Assembly (NCBI RefSeq): GCF_000597865.1 | Contig: NZ_CP007452.1 | Coordinates: 1,123,183 to 1,187,182 of the forward strand | Reading direction: 5' to 3' | DNA length: 64,000 nucleotides | Source: Peptoclostridium acidaminophilum DSM 3953 | GTDB taxonomy: Bacteria > Bacillota > Clostridia > Peptostreptococcales > Peptostreptococcaceae | Shown here: positions 42,724-52,195 of the stretch, in pieces | Layout: each line of letters starts with the position of its first letter | Numbering within the stretch: the stretch's first letter is position 1 | The notes under the pieces: generated by a model | Database searches by the model: none | Told to the model about the DNA's origin: nothing | The model's input: the letters and a program-made list of their open reading frames with translations, nothing else | Position numbers and translations under genes: made by a program

Positions 42724-43077
42724 ATGAATGATGAAATCAGGTCGCTTGTAAAGACTATTTACGAGTCCATAGATGACAAGCTGGGTGAAGACATAAAAAT
42801 ACTCAACCTGAGCGGACTTTCGCCAATTGCCGACTACTTTGTTATAGCAACTGCAGGCTCGGACAGACAGGCGAAGGCTATAGTCAAGGAGATTGAAGAC
42901 AACCTTGCAAAACGAGGAGTTTTTGCAAGGGGAAGGGAAGGCCTTGCAAGCGCGGCATGGATACTCCTTGATTTTGGTGATATTATAGTTCATATATTTA
43001 AAGGTGAGGAAAGAAAATTCTATGACCTTGAACGAATATGGAAGGATGCCAAGGACGAAAAAATCGAAAATCTTTAA
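42724..43077 (+). CDS. rsfS: Ribosomal silencing factor RsfS
   Basis: A 117-residue RsfS/YbeB that binds L14 and stops 30S-50S joining in starvation. The family pattern is LSPIADYFVIATAGSDRQ (residues about 31-48), ARGREGLASAAWILLDFGDIIVHIF near residues 72-96 (partly quoted), then EERKFYDLERIW. The ATG at 42724 follows AAAGGGGTGAT. A GTG nine bases upstream is less likely. Confidence 0.94.
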   Translation: MNDEIRSLVKTIYESIDDKLGEDIKILNLSGLSPIADYFVIATAGSDRQAKAIVKEIEDNLAKRGVFARGREGLASAAWILLDFGDIIVHIFKGEERKFYDLERIWKDAKDEKIENL

Positions 43078-43092
43078 ATTTAATCTTAGCAC

Positions 43093-43121
43093 TTGATATT
43101 AGGCAACAGTTTTTATATAAT
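43093..43121 (+). promoter_or_regulatory. Sigma-A promoter of leuS
   Basis: TTGATA (43093-43098) and TATAAT (43116-43121), 17-base spacer. It lies just before the T-box leader. Confidence 0.85.
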
Positions 43122-43134
43122 AATTTCTAATGAA

Positions 43135-43375
43135 CAGTTCAATATAATGAGGAAGTCTGGAGCAGTAGAGGATTTTCATTGTTTCTCAGAGAGCTGGTGT
43201 ACGGTGAAAACCAGCATATGAAGCCCTTGAACTTGCCAGGCAAATTTCCTCGGGTTGGCTGCCTTTAAATAGCCTTTGAGAGGGACTGATTTTTTATTGG
43301 TCCAATTAGGGTGGTACCGCGAAAAGATCTAGTCCTTTCGTCCCTAACCGGGATGAGAGGACTTTTTATTTTTTG
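43135..43375 (+). promoter_or_regulatory. T-box leader (leucine) controlling leuS
   Basis: The T-box sequence AGGGTGGTACCGCG is exact at 43308-43321. Upstream is stem I, including the GGTG and GAA features near 43190-43235 and a CTT leucine triplet in 'GAACTTGCC' (43229-43237) as the likely specifier. Downstream is a terminator (AGTCCTTTCGTCCC / GGGATGAGAGGACT then T-rich, 43331-43371). Uncharged tRNA-Leu binding would disrupt the terminator and raise leuS. The specifier codon is my reading, not proven. Confidence 0.93.
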
Positions 43376-43396
43376 AGAAAAAACAGGAGGTGCAGT

Positions 43397-45808
43397 ATGT
43401 CAACATACAATTTTAGCAGCATAGAAAAGAAATGGCAGAAAATATGGGATGAAACTGAAGCCTTTAAAACAGTTGAAAATGAAAAGCCTAAGTACTACGT
43501 GCTTGAAATGTTTCCTTACCCTTCGGGCAAGATTCACATGGGTCACGTAAGGAACTATTCTATAGGCGATGTAGTTGCAAGATTCCTTAAAATGAACGGA
43601 TATAATGTGCTCCACCCTATGGGCTGGGATGCTTTCGGACTGCCTGCTGAAAATGCGGCAATAAAGCATGGATTTCACCCTTACAAGTGGACTATGGAGA
43701 ACATGGATGAAATGAGAACACAGCTGAAGCTGCTAGGCCTTAGCTATGACTGGGACAGAGAGATAGGCACATGCCATCCCGACTACTACAAGTGGACGCA
43801 GCATATTTTCCTCAAGTTCTTCGAAAAAGGTCTTGCGTACAAGAAGAAATATCCTGTGAACTGGTGCCCTTCGTGCGAGACGGTGCTTGCCAACGAGCAG
43901 GTTGTAGGCGGAGAATGTGAAAGATGCTCATCTGTTGTTGTCAAAAGAGACTTGGAGCAGTGGTATCTTAAGATTACCGACTACGCTGAGGAGCTGCTTG
44001 CAGATCTTGACAAGCTTGACGGCTGGCCTGACAAGGTAAAGACTATGCAGAAAAACTGGATAGGCAAGAGCATAGGCGCCGAGGCTGACTTCCCGATAGA
44101 AGGCTTCGACAAGAGCATGAAGATATTCACAACCAGGCCGGACACCATATACGGCGTTACCTGCATGGTGCTTGCTCCTGAGCATGAATATGTGGACCAG
44201 CTTGTTGCGGGTACAAAGTACGAGGAGCCGGTGAAAGAGTTCAAGCTTAAAATGCAGCTCATGAGCGAGATAGAGAGAACCTCAAACGAAGCCGAAAAAG
44301 AGGGCGTTTTCATAGGCAGATATGCCATAAACCCTGTAAACGGAGCCAAGGTGCCTATATACATAGCCAACTACGTGCTTGCCGATTACGGAACAGGCGC
44401 CATAATGGTTGTGCCTGCGCACGACGAGCGGGACAGGGAATTCGCAACTAAATACGGAATAGATATAATAGATGTAATAGACGAAGACGGCAAAACCATA
44501 AACTCGGCAGAGTTCAGCGGACTAGACTACAAGGAGGCTGGAGAGAGGATTACAGCCAGGCTGGAAGAAATGGGCATAGGCAATAAGACTGTAAACTTCA
44601 GACTCAGAGACTGGCTGATATCAAGGCAAAGATACTGGGGCTGCCCTATACCTGTTGTATACTGCGACAAATGCGGCATAGTGCCAGTGACGGAAGCGAG
44701 CCTGCCTGTGATGCTGCCAACAGACGTAGTATTCAGCGGCAAGGGCGAATCTCCGCTTACAACCTCAGAGGAGTTCATGTATACTGAATGTCCTTGCTGC
44801 GGCGGAAAGGCGAAGAGGGAAACCGACACAATGGATACCTTCATAGATTCATCGTGGTATTTCCTGAGATTTATAGATCCTAAGAATGAGAACCTGCCTT
44901 TTGACAAGCAGCTGGTTCAAAACTGGATGCCGGTAGACCAGTATATAGGAGGAGTAGAGCACGCAATACTTCACCTTCTGTACTCGAGATTTTTTGTAAA
45001 GGCGCTCAGGGACTGCGGAATGCTCGGTTTTGACGAACCGTTCAAAAACCTGCTTACTCAGGGCATGGTACTTAAGGATGGCTCAAAGATGTCTAAATCC
45101 AAGGGCAATGTTGTAAGCCCTATAGAGATAATCGAAAAATACGGCGCAGACACTGCAAGGCTCTTCATATTGTTCGCGGCTCCGCCTGAGAGGGATCTTG
45201 AGTGGTCAGACCAGGCTGTTGAAGGCTGCTACAGATTTATAAACAGGGTATGGAGGCTTGCCAGCGATATATTTGAAATGGACGGCGCAGCCGCTTCATC
45301 TGAATTTACAAAGGAAGACAAGCAGATGAGCTACGCGCTTAACGCAGCCATAAAGAAAGTCACAGACGACGTTTCGGGAAGATTCAACTTCAACACTGCA
45401 ATATCTGCGCTTATGGAGCTAATCAACGAGATGTACAAGTACAAGGACCTTCCAGGCAGAAAGCCGGAGCTTCTCAAATCATCACTTGATAGCCTTGTTC
45501 TTATGATAGCGCCATTCATACCTCACGCGGCAGAAGAGCTGTGGGAGATGAGCGGCAAGCAGGGAAGCGTTCATGAGCAGGCATGGCCTTCATATGATGA
45601 AAATGCGCTCATAAAGGATGAGGTTGAGGTGGTAATACAAATAAACGGCAAGGTTAGAGGCAAGATGAGCATACCGTCGGGAGTCTCAAAGGAAGAGATG
45701 GAAAAGCTTGCATTGGATGACGGCAGAATTAAGGAGCTTGTGGATGGAAAGAGCATAGCAAAGCTCATAGTTGTGCCAGGAAAGCTTGTTAACATAGTCG
45801 TGAAATAG
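43397..45808 (+). CDS. leuS: Leucyl-tRNA synthetase
   Basis: An 803-residue class I synthetase. The HIGH-type motif is [12 protein letters not shown] near residue 44; a zinc-type [13 protein letters not shown] and the CP1 editing domain ([12 protein letters not shown] near residue 240; VVPAHDERD) follow. KMSKS is intact in [12 protein letters not shown] near residue 565. The C-terminal domain is normal. The ATG follows AGGAGGTG. It is controlled by the T-box leader. Confidence 0.97.
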   Translation: MSTYNFSSIEKKWQKIWDETEAFKTVENEKPKYYVLEMFPYPSGKIHMGHVRNYSIGDVVARFLKMNGYNVLHPMGWDAFGLPAENAAIKHGFHPYKWTMENMDEMRTQLKLLGLSYDWDREIGTCHPDYYKWTQHIFLKFFEKGLAYKKKYPVNWCPSCETVLANEQVVGGECERCSSVVVKRDLEQWYLKITDYAEELLADLDKLDGWPDKVKTMQKNWIGKSIGAEADFPIEGFDKSMKIFTTRPDTIYGVTCMVLAPEHEYVDQLVAGTKYEEPVKEFKLKMQLMSEIERTSNEAEKEGVFIGRYAINPVNGAKVPIYIANYVLADYGTGAIMVVPAHDERDREFATKYGIDIIDVIDEDGKTINSAEFSGLDYKEAGERITARLEEMGIGNKTVNFRLRDWLISRQRYWGCPIPVVYCDKCGIVPVTEASLPVMLPTDVVFSGKGESPLTTSEEFMYTECPCCGGKAKRETDTMDTFIDSSWYFLRFIDPKNENLPFDKQLVQNWMPVDQYIGGVEHAILHLLYSRFFVKALRDCGMLGFDEPFKNLLTQGMVLKDGSKMSKSKGNVVSPIEIIEKYGADTARLFILFAAPPERDLEWSDQAVEGCYRFINRVWRLASDIFEMDGAAASSEFTKEDKQMSYALNAAIKKVTDDVSGRFNFNTAISALMELINEMYKYKDLPGRKPELLKSSLDSLVLMIAPFIPHAAEELWEMSGKQGSVHEQAWPSYDENALIKDEVEVVIQINGKVRGKMSIPSGVSKEEMEKLALDDGRIKELVDGKSIAKLIVVPGKLVNIVVK

Positions 45809-45819
45809 AAATCAAGCTA

Positions 45820-45846
45820 AGACGGGGAGACATCCCCGTCTTTTTT
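45820..45846 (+). terminator. Terminator after leuS
   Basis: AGACGGGGA / TCCCCGTCT stem around GACA, followed by six T. Confidence 0.9.
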
Positions 45847-45863
45847 AAAACGGGGGCGATTGA

Positions 45864-46547
45864 ATGATTGGAACACTAGTCAATGTGGCTGCGATAGTTG
45901 CGGGCAGTTTTGCCGGGATAATGATAAGGGGAATGAACACAGAAAAGTTCAGCGACACTGTAATAAAGGGGATAGCGCTGTGCGTAGTCCTCATCGGAAT
46001 TAGCGGAGCTCTCGAGGAAGCCAACCTGCTGCTTGTTATATTCTCCATAGTCATAGGCGGTGTAATTGGCGAAGTAATAGATATAGACCATAAGCTGATA
46101 AGGTTTGGGGAACGCCTCGAGGAACTCTTCAAGGGAAGAGGCGGCAAGGTTGCGGAAGGCTTTGTAAGCTGCACGCTAATATACTGCGTTGGAGCGATGG
46201 CGATAGTGGGGGCGCTAGAAAGCGGGCTCAAGGGCGACCACAGCACGCTGTTTGCAAAATCAGTTCTGGATGGTGTGTCTGCCATAATATTCGCATCCAC
46301 AATGGGCATAGGAGTGATGATATCGGCCATTTCAGTGCTAATATACCAGGGCGCGATAACTCTCGGGGCCGGATTTCTCAAGGGCATACTAACGCAGCAG
46401 GTAATATCCGATATGAGCGTTGTGGGAAGCTTGCTCATATTGGGGATAGGCCTTAACATACTCGGTGTCAGCAAGATAAAGATTGCAAATCTTCTGCCGG
46501 CTATACTCGTGCCTGTTGCATACCATCTTATCATGGGAATGATATGA
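45864..46547 (+). CDS. DUF554 membrane protein
   Basis: A 227-residue polytopic protein of the DUF554 family (YdfK-type), with about seven membrane helices. It starts MIGTLVNVAAIVAGSFAG; GGVIGEVIDIDHKL and KSVLDGVSAIIFASTMGIGV (around residue 135) are typical. The role is unproven; transporter-like function is assumed from hydropathy. The ATG has an ACGGGGGCGA site. It stands alone before the lysine riboswitch. Confidence 0.87.
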   Translation: MIGTLVNVAAIVAGSFAGIMIRGMNTEKFSDTVIKGIALCVVLIGISGALEEANLLLVIFSIVIGGVIGEVIDIDHKLIRFGERLEELFKGRGGKVAEGFVSCTLIYCVGAMAIVGALESGLKGDHSTLFAKSVLDGVSAIIFASTMGIGVMISAISVLIYQGAITLGAGFLKGILTQQVISDMSVVGSLLILGIGLNILGVSKIKIANLLPAILVPVAYHLIMGMI

Positions 46548-46658
46548 TATATCGATTATTTTCTGATAATTTAAAATTAATGTTGTAAAAAGGCAGTATG
46601 TATAGTAGAATATTAGACGTTAAGTAATTTACATAATTGAATATTCGTTATTGGATTT
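46548..46658. other. Short intergenic region before the riboswitch
   Basis: AT-rich sequence following DUF554, probably containing the lysC promoter; I could not fix its -35 and -10 boxes. No gene is seen. Confidence 0.5.
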
Positions 46659-46890
46659 GACCTTGTTTAGAGGAGCTTTAATTAAGAGTATTTCCGCGGA
46701 GCCGGCAAGCTGTGAAGAGGAATGAAAGGAATTGAAGCCGAAGGAGGATTAGTGCCATCTAATCATCCTGGCTGTGCGTAGAACATGCGTATGGTTGTCA
46801 TCCGAATCAGGATGGAGAGCTAAAAGGGTTTGTCGAGTGCTTATATGAATGCAGCTTGGGCAAAACCTTTGTTGCATTTTTTTAATTTTT
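46659..46890 (+). promoter_or_regulatory. Lysine riboswitch upstream of lysC
   Basis: The lysine (L-box) aptamer is visible from AGAGGAGC (46670) through GAAGCCGAAGGAGG (46734), CTGGCTGTGCGT (46768) and GGTTGTCATCCGAATCAGGATGGAGAGCT (46793-46821, in parts). The expression platform is a terminator (AATGCA...TGCATT then seven T, 46852-46885) and a competing antiterminator (AAAAGGGTTTG against CAAAACCTTTG). Lysine should lower expression of lysC-lysA. Confidence 0.93.
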
Positions 46891-46902
46891 GGAGGTGTTG
46901 AG

Positions 46903-48096
46903 ATGAATATTGTTGTTCAAAAGTACGGGGGAAGTTCGGTTGCTACGCCAGAAAAAATAAAATGCATAGCATCGACTGTTATCAAGCGCAAGGAAGCCGG
47001 AGATTCTATGGTTGTTGTAGTCTCCGCAATGGGTAAAAGTACAGACCAGCTTATAGCACTTGCAAAGAGCATAAGCGAAAAGCCAAGCAAGAGGGAGCTT
47101 GACGCGCTTATATCCACAGGAGAGATGGTTTCGAGCTCGCTGCTTTCAATGGCGATACAGGAAATGGGCCATGACGCGGTATCTCTGAATGCATACCAGA
47201 TAGCCATAAAGACAGACGGGACATACGGCAAATCAATAATACAGAGCATAGATGACAGCGTCATAAAAAAACATCTTGAGGAAGGAAGGATTGTTGTAGT
47301 CGCGGGATTCCAGGGGATATCCGAATCATACGACCTGACAACTCTTGGCAGGGGCGGATCGGATACGACAGCAGTGGCAATCGCTGCAAGAGTGGGAGGC
47401 GTATGCGAGATATACACCGATGTGGAAGGCATATACTCACTAGACCCAAGGCTTTACAGTGAAGCCAAGAAGCTCGAAGAGATAAGCTATGAGGAGATGG
47501 TGGAGCTTTCAGTTCTGGGAGCCAAGGTAATGCATTCAAGGTCGGTTGAGCTGGCACAAAAGTACAACATACCAATATACGTGGGCATGAGCTGCAGCGA
47601 TACTAAGGGAACATACATTAGGGAGGTTAAAAACATGGAAAACAAGCCTATAACAGGAATAGCAGTATCTGACGCCGATGTGGCGGTTACTCTGGAAAAT
47701 ATAGATTTTGACATAAATCTGCTGGCTGACATATTCGAATCTATAGCCAACAAGAAAATAAACATAGACATAATAAGCCAGACAGCCCCGCTTCATGGAA
47801 AAGTGAACCTGTCGTTTACAATACCTGCCGAGGAGTTGGACGAGTGCATAAATACAGTGTCGAAGTTTGCTTCAAAGGAAGATATAATAGTTGATGAGGA
47901 CATCACCAAGTTCTCGGTTGTCGGGATAGGCATGAAGACAACTTCGGGGGTGGCTTCGAAGATATTCAAGATATTCAAGGAAAACAGCGTTCAGGTTAAG
48001 ATGATTACAACATCTGAAATAAAGATAACATGCGCTATAAAGAGGGAAGACAAGAGCAAGGCAGTGGAAATAATAGCCAGGGAATTCAATCTTTAA
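46903..48096 (+). CDS. lysC: Aspartate kinase
   Basis: A 397-residue aspartokinase, the first enzyme of the aspartate family pathway. The kinase part starts VVQKYGGSSVATPEKI; GRGGSDTTAVAIA near residue 145 and KVMHSRSVELA near residue 205 are conserved. Two ACT domains follow from about residue 245. The ATG at 46903 follows TTGGAGGTG. It lies under the lysine riboswitch with lysA, so both are part of lysine/diaminopimelate supply. Confidence 0.95.
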   Translation: MNIVVQKYGGSSVATPEKIKCIASTVIKRKEAGDSMVVVVSAMGKSTDQLIALAKSISEKPSKRELDALISTGEMVSSSLLSMAIQEMGHDAVSLNAYQIAIKTDGTYGKSIIQSIDDSVIKKHLEEGRIVVVAGFQGISESYDLTTLGRGGSDTTAVAIAARVGGVCEIYTDVEGIYSLDPRLYSEAKKLEEISYEEMVELSVLGAKVMHSRSVELAQKYNIPIYVGMSCSDTKGTYIREVKNMENKPITGIAVSDADVAVTLENIDFDINLLADIFESIANKKINIDIISQTAPLHGKVNLSFTIPAEELDECINTVSKFASKEDIIVDEDITKFSVVGIGMKTTSGVASKIFKIFKENSVQVKMITTSEIKITCAIKREDKSKAVEIIAREFNL

Positions 48097-48112
48097 GCCG
48101 GGAGAGGTGCTA

Positions 48113-49399
48113 ATGATAACTTTTGGAAATTATAGCGTAGAAGGCAACAGTCTCTGCCTGCAGGGCAGAAAGCTTTCTGACATGGCGAGGGAATACGGCA
48201 CGCCTTTATATGTATACGACGAGGACTATATAAGGGACAATGCAAGAAGATTCAAAAACAGCTTCGAAAGGGGCAAGAACATTGTAACTTATGCCGGCAA
48301 GGCCTTTTTGACTCTTGAAATATGCAGGATCATGAATCAGGAAGGGCTTTCTCTGGACGTGGTGTCGTCTGGAGAACTTTACACAGCTTTTAAGGCAGGT
48401 TTCCCCATGGAGAGGGTTCTTTTCCACGGGAACAACAAGACCAGGGAAGAGATTGAACTGGGCGTTGAGCTTGGAATAGGCAGATTTGTGGCCGACAATT
48501 TCAGGGAGCTCAGCCTGATAGACGAAATTTCAAGGAGCAAGGGCAGGGTTTCAAGCGTTATACTGCGCATAACTCCGGGAATAGATGCACATACTCATGA
48601 TTATATAAAAACAGGCATGATTGATTCTAAATTCGGATTCTCGATAGTTGAAAAGCAATACATCGAGGCGGCAAAAATGGCGATGCAGCTCGAAAACATC
48701 GACCTCAAGGGGATACACTGCCACATCGGCTCGCAGATATTCGACCTGGATCCTTTCTATGATGCCGGAGGGGTCATGCTTGGACTCTACAAGGAGATAA
48801 TGGATGAAACCGGGGCTAAGCTTGAGGAACTAGACCTGGGAGGCGGCTTTGGCTGCTACTATATTGACGGCGACAATCCCCTTGAAATAGAGGAGTACGT
48901 TGAAACAATACTTAAATCGGCCGCTGAAAACGCCGCCAGACTCGGAATAAAGGAGCCAAGGCTTATTATAGAGCCGGGCAGGTCTATGGTCAACAATTCC
49001 TGTGTGACGCTATATACTGTAGGAGCGATAAAAGAAATTCCGGGAGTGAAAAAGTATGTTGCAGTAGACGGCGGAATGGCTGACAACATAAGACCGGCGC
49101 TTTACCAGGCGCAGTATGACGCTGTGCTTGCAGACAGGGTAGACGATGAAAAAGTTGAAACTGTTGCGATAGCTGGTAAAAGCTGCGAGAGCGGAGACAT
49201 ACTGATAAATGAAATTAAAATGCCTCTTATAGAAGAGGATGAGATACTCGCTGTGCTTTATACAGGAGCCTACGGCTATTCAATGGCCAGCAACTATAAC
49301 CTTATAAGAAAGCCTGCTGTGGTTTTCGTTTCCAAAGAAGGCGTCAAGGTTGCAGTCAGAAGACAGACATACGACGATATGCTAAGAGAACAAGTATAA
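48113..49399 (+). CDS. lysA: Diaminopimelate decarboxylase
   Basis: A 428-residue PLP enzyme that makes L-lysine from meso-DAP. The PLP lysine is in VTYAGKAFLTLE near residue 62; HCHIGSQIFD near 205, DLGGGFGCYY near 245 and EPGRSMV near 288 are conserved. The ATG at 48113 follows GGGAGAGGTG, better than GTG 48107 within it. It is 16 bases after lysC and ends at a terminator. Confidence 0.96.
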   Translation: MITFGNYSVEGNSLCLQGRKLSDMAREYGTPLYVYDEDYIRDNARRFKNSFERGKNIVTYAGKAFLTLEICRIMNQEGLSLDVVSSGELYTAFKAGFPMERVLFHGNNKTREEIELGVELGIGRFVADNFRELSLIDEISRSKGRVSSVILRITPGIDAHTHDYIKTGMIDSKFGFSIVEKQYIEAAKMAMQLENIDLKGIHCHIGSQIFDLDPFYDAGGVMLGLYKEIMDETGAKLEELDLGGGFGCYYIDGDNPLEIEEYVETILKSAAENAARLGIKEPRLIIEPGRSMVNNSCVTLYTVGAIKEIPGVKKYVAVDGGMADNIRPALYQAQYDAVLADRVDDEKVETVAIAGKSCESGDILINEIKMPLIEEDEILAVLYTGAYGYSMASNYNLIRKPAVVFVSKEGVKVAVRRQTYDDMLREQV

Positions 49400-49410
49400 T
49401 TGTTCTCTGT

Positions 49411-49438
49411 AGACCGCCAAAAGGCGGTCTTTGTTTTT
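49411..49438 (+). terminator. Terminator after lysA
   Basis: AGACCGCC / GGCGGTCT stem with an AAAA loop, followed by TTGTTTTT. Confidence 0.9.
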
Positions 49439-49541
49439 AATTTAACTATGATAGGCATCGCATTTATATTATAATATAATATAAATATGGCTCTGATTTG
49501 TAGAATATTGACAATAATATAAAAGATGGGGAGGAATTGAA

Positions 49542-49925
49542 ATGAGTAAAGAATTCATAAGCACAGTGAAGGCACCTGCAGCAGTAGGCCCATATTCTCA
49601 GGCTGTTAAGGCGGGAAACATGGTGTTCGTATCGGGGCAAATCCCGTTTGTTCCGGAAACTATGGAGCTTGTTTCGGAAGATGTACAGGAGCAGACGGCA
49701 AGATCTCTTGAAAACGTTGTAGCTATACTTGAAGCTGCCGGAGCTTCAATAAAGGATGTTGTGAAGGTTTCTGTTTTCATAAAGGACATGAATGATTTCG
49801 GTAAAATAAATGAAGTGTATGAGAAGTATTTTGGCGACCATAAGCCTGCAAGAGCGTGCGTTGAAGTTGCAAGGCTCCCTAAGGATGTAAAGGTTGAAAT
49901 AGAAGCAATAGCTGTTGTTGACTAG
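49542..49925 (+). CDS. ridA: RidA family reactive intermediate deaminase
   Basis: A 127-residue RidA/YjgF. It hydrolyses the enamine/imine intermediates formed by PLP enzymes such as threonine or serine dehydratase. [22 protein letters not shown] is the family start (quoted in part), with [16 protein letters not shown] and the catalytic Arg in [11 protein letters not shown]. The ATG follows GGGGAGGA. It precedes the serine dehydratase genes, where 2-aminoacrylate is released, so the two may work together. The Fe-S dehydratase does not form a PLP intermediate, so the link is weak. Confidence 0.93.
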   Translation: MSKEFISTVKAPAAVGPYSQAVKAGNMVFVSGQIPFVPETMELVSEDVQEQTARSLENVVAILEAAGASIKDVVKVSVFIKDMNDFGKINEVYEKYFGDHKPARACVEVARLPKDVKVEIEAIAVVD

Positions 49926-49939
49926 TAAATTTGCTTACA

Positions 49940-49968
49940 TATGACTGCCGAGTATATCGGCAGTCATA
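49940..49968 (+). terminator. Possible terminator after ridA
   Basis: ATGACTGCCGA / TCGGCAGTCAT inverted repeat with a short loop. The following sequence (AATATTAT) has no strong T-run, so this may be weak. Confidence 0.45.
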
Positions 49969-49995
49969 ATATTATCGGCATGAAAGAGGGAAGAT

Positions 49996-50667
49996 ATGAA
50001 AAATTATAGTGTATTCGATGTAATAGGACCAAGAATGATAGGTCCTTCAAGCTCGCATACTGCGGGAGCCGCAAGGATAGCTCTGGCAGCTCGAAAAGTA
50101 GCGCATGAAAAAATTAAAAGCGTAAAATTTTATCTTCACGGTTCATTTGCACAGACATACAAGGGACACGGCACTGACAAGGCTCTTGTGGGTGGTTTCA
50201 TGGGATTTGCCACTGATGATGAGCGCATAAGAAATTCTTTTGAAATTGCCAGGGAAAACGGACTTGAATTTGAATTCATTCCCACAAACCTGGGCGAGGA
50301 GTTCCACCCCAATACAGTTAAGGTCGTAATGACTAAATACGATGGCTCTACTCTCGAAGTAATAGGAGAGTCGATTGGCGGGGGCAACATAAAGATAGTA
50401 GGCATAAACGGACTGGAGCTTGAATTTACAGGATCGTTCTCAACTTTGATAGTAAAGCAATGGGACAAGCCGGGAGCGGCAGCGCATATAACAAGCTGTG
50501 TTGCAAAAAACGACATTAACATAGCCTTCATGAGGATTTACAGAGAAGAAAAAGGCGAAAACGCATTCACAATAATAGAAGCGGACAATGACATACCTGA
50601 TGCGGTTGTAGCGGACATCAAATCGGATAAGGCTATTATTCAGGATGCATTCATAATAAGGCTTTAA
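49996..50667 (+). CDS. sdaAB: L-serine dehydratase, iron-sulfur-dependent, beta subunit
   Basis: A 223-residue beta subunit of the two-subunit Firmicute serine dehydratase that forms pyruvate and ammonia. The substrate region is GPSSSHTAGAARIALAA (residues 15-31). The C-terminal ACT domain (WDKPGAAAHITSCVAKNDIN, from about residue 155) is standard. The ATG follows AGAGGGAAG. sdaAA is next, 47 bases later. Confidence 0.95.
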   Translation: MKNYSVFDVIGPRMIGPSSSHTAGAARIALAARKVAHEKIKSVKFYLHGSFAQTYKGHGTDKALVGGFMGFATDDERIRNSFEIARENGLEFEFIPTNLGEEFHPNTVKVVMTKYDGSTLEVIGESIGGGNIKIVGINGLELEFTGSFSTLIVKQWDKPGAAAHITSCVAKNDINIAFMRIYREEKGENAFTIIEADNDIPDAVVADIKSDKAIIQDAFIIRL

Positions 50668-50714
50668 AAGGACTGAAAATTCGCACAATATCCAGTTAAG
50701 GAAAGGTGAATAAA

Positions 50715-51587
50715 TTGAATTTTAAATCTGGAAGAGAATTACTTGAGAAGTGTACAGAAAATGGCATAGGCATAGCCGAGGCATGCATAGTTAGGGAAAT
50801 GGAGCTATACGGAAGAAGCAGGGAAGAAATAATAGCTGACATGGATAAAAGCTACAGGATCATGAGAAAGGCAGTAGAAAGAGGAGTTACGGAAGATCTT
50901 GTTTCTATGGGAGGCCTTATAGGCGGCGAGGCTAAAAAGCTAAAAACAAGAAGAGAAAGCACTGCGCCAGTCTGTGGCTCAATTGTATCAAAAGCAATGG
51001 GAGCGGCGATGGGAGTGATGGAAGTAAACGCTTCAATGGGTCTTATAGTGGCGGCACCAACAGCGGGCTCGTGCGGAATACTTCCGGGGGCTCTTATAAC
51101 GGCAGCCGACGAGTTTGGCAAGAGCGACGAAGAAATAGTAAATGCGCTCTTCACAGCAGCTGCCATAGGAATAATAATAACTAGAAATGCAACTGTTTCT
51201 GGCGCTGAAGGCGGATGCCAGGCTGAAACAGGAGCTGCTGCGGGAATGGCTGCAGCCGGAATAGTCGAGCTTATGGGAGGCACTCCGGAGCAGGCGCTTG
51301 ACGCAGCTGCAATATGCCTCAAGAACATAATGGGTTTGATATGTGATCCTATAGCTGGACTTGTAGAGGCTCCATGCCAGAAGAGGAATGCAATAGGCGT
51401 TGCAAATGCGCTTATAAGCTCGGAGCTTGTGCTTGCGGGAATAGGCAGCATAGTGCCCTTTGATGAAGTGGTGCAGTCCATGTATGAGGTGGGCAAAAGA
51501 TTGCCTATGGAATTCAGGGAAACAGCGCTTGGCGGCGTTGCAAGCTCTCCTACGGGATGCACGCTTTGCAGCAGGATATTTAAATAA
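50715..51587 (+). CDS. sdaAA: L-serine dehydratase, iron-sulfur-dependent, alpha subunit
   Basis: A 290-residue alpha subunit that holds the 4Fe-4S cluster. Cys residues lie in TAPVCGSIVSKAMGAAMG, CGILPGALITA, and CDPIAGLVEAPCQKRNA plus the C-terminal SPTGCTLCSR. TTG 50715 is chosen with GGAAAGGTGA 7 bases upstream; GTG 50706 lies in that site. With sdaAB it feeds serine to pyruvate and then to acetate through the phosphotransacetylase-acetate kinase route. Confidence 0.94.
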   Translation: MNFKSGRELLEKCTENGIGIAEACIVREMELYGRSREEIIADMDKSYRIMRKAVERGVTEDLVSMGGLIGGEAKKLKTRRESTAPVCGSIVSKAMGAAMGVMEVNASMGLIVAAPTAGSCGILPGALITAADEFGKSDEEIVNALFTAAAIGIIITRNATVSGAEGGCQAETGAAAGMAAAGIVELMGGTPEQALDAAAICLKNIMGLICDPIAGLVEAPCQKRNAIGVANALISSELVLAGIGSIVPFDEVVQSMYEVGKRLPMEFRETALGGVASSPTGCTLCSRIFK

Positions 51588-51599
51588 AATTATGAATAA

Positions 51600-51639
51600 A
51601 AAAACTGTGGTTTCAGATCTTGATTCCACAGTTTTTTTA
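51600..51639 (+). terminator. Terminator between sdaAA and a convergent gene
   Basis: AAAACTGTGG / CCACAGTTTT stem with a 13-base loop, followed by T-run (TTTTTTTA). The A-run on the other side allows bidirectional use for the convergent P-loop gene. Confidence 0.85.
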
Positions 51640-51659
51640 TTCTCTTATTTCGTAATCGC

Positions 51660-52097
51660 CTAAACTGTCATAGCTGGTTTGCTGCCGAGCAATGAATAGT
51701 GTCCGTATTTTGAGGCGTCATACTCGTTTTCAGATGTGGCGGAGATTATGATTTCGATTTCATACTTTTGCGAAATTCTCTCAAGTTCTTCTAAACAAGG
51801 CTCGATATTGCTGCAGTTTACAGATACGATTTTGTTCAGGTCATCGATATATATCTTTTCGATGTCGTAATCTTTGCTTATTATGCCGCACAAAAATCCG
51901 GAAAAATTGCTAAGGCTGTCGATTTCGTATTCGTTTGCAGGAATGAGGCGTATGCTTCTATGTAGGTCGTGAATATGCCTGTTGTCCTTGTCGATGAAAA
52001 CCAGCTCCCCCTTAAGGTTTCCGATTTCATCGTTGGCCATGTCTATCATTTTCTTAGTCTTGCCAGAACCAGCCTTGTCCAGAAGCAATCTTATCAT
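51660..52097 (-). CDS. Small P-loop ATPase, conserved clostridial
   Basis: A 145-residue protein with an N-terminal Walker A (LLLDKAGSGKTKKMIDMA, residues 4-21) and a Walker B-like IEKIYIDDLNK near residue 82. There is nothing else of a helicase or transporter. Proteins of this size and pattern are found across Clostridia with no assigned function; they are sometimes mislabelled PilT. The ATG at 52097 follows AAGGAGGAGAT; an earlier ATG on this frame has no such site. It is convergent with sdaAA and precedes the D,D-carboxypeptidase on the same strand only by position. Confidence 0.7.
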   Translation of the reverse strand: MIRLLLDKAGSGKTKKMIDMANDEIGNLKGELVFIDKDNRHIHDLHRSIRLIPANEYEIDSLSNFSGFLCGIISKDYDIEKIYIDDLNKIVSVNCSNIEPCLEELERISQKYEIEIIISATSENEYDASKYGHYSLLGSKPAMTV

Positions 52098-52195
52098 TGG
52101 AATCTCCTCCTTAATAATAAAGTTCATTGTTAATTGGATTCCCCAAAAGGACAGACTTAAACATAAATAATTAAATTATAGACGATGGCATGCGG

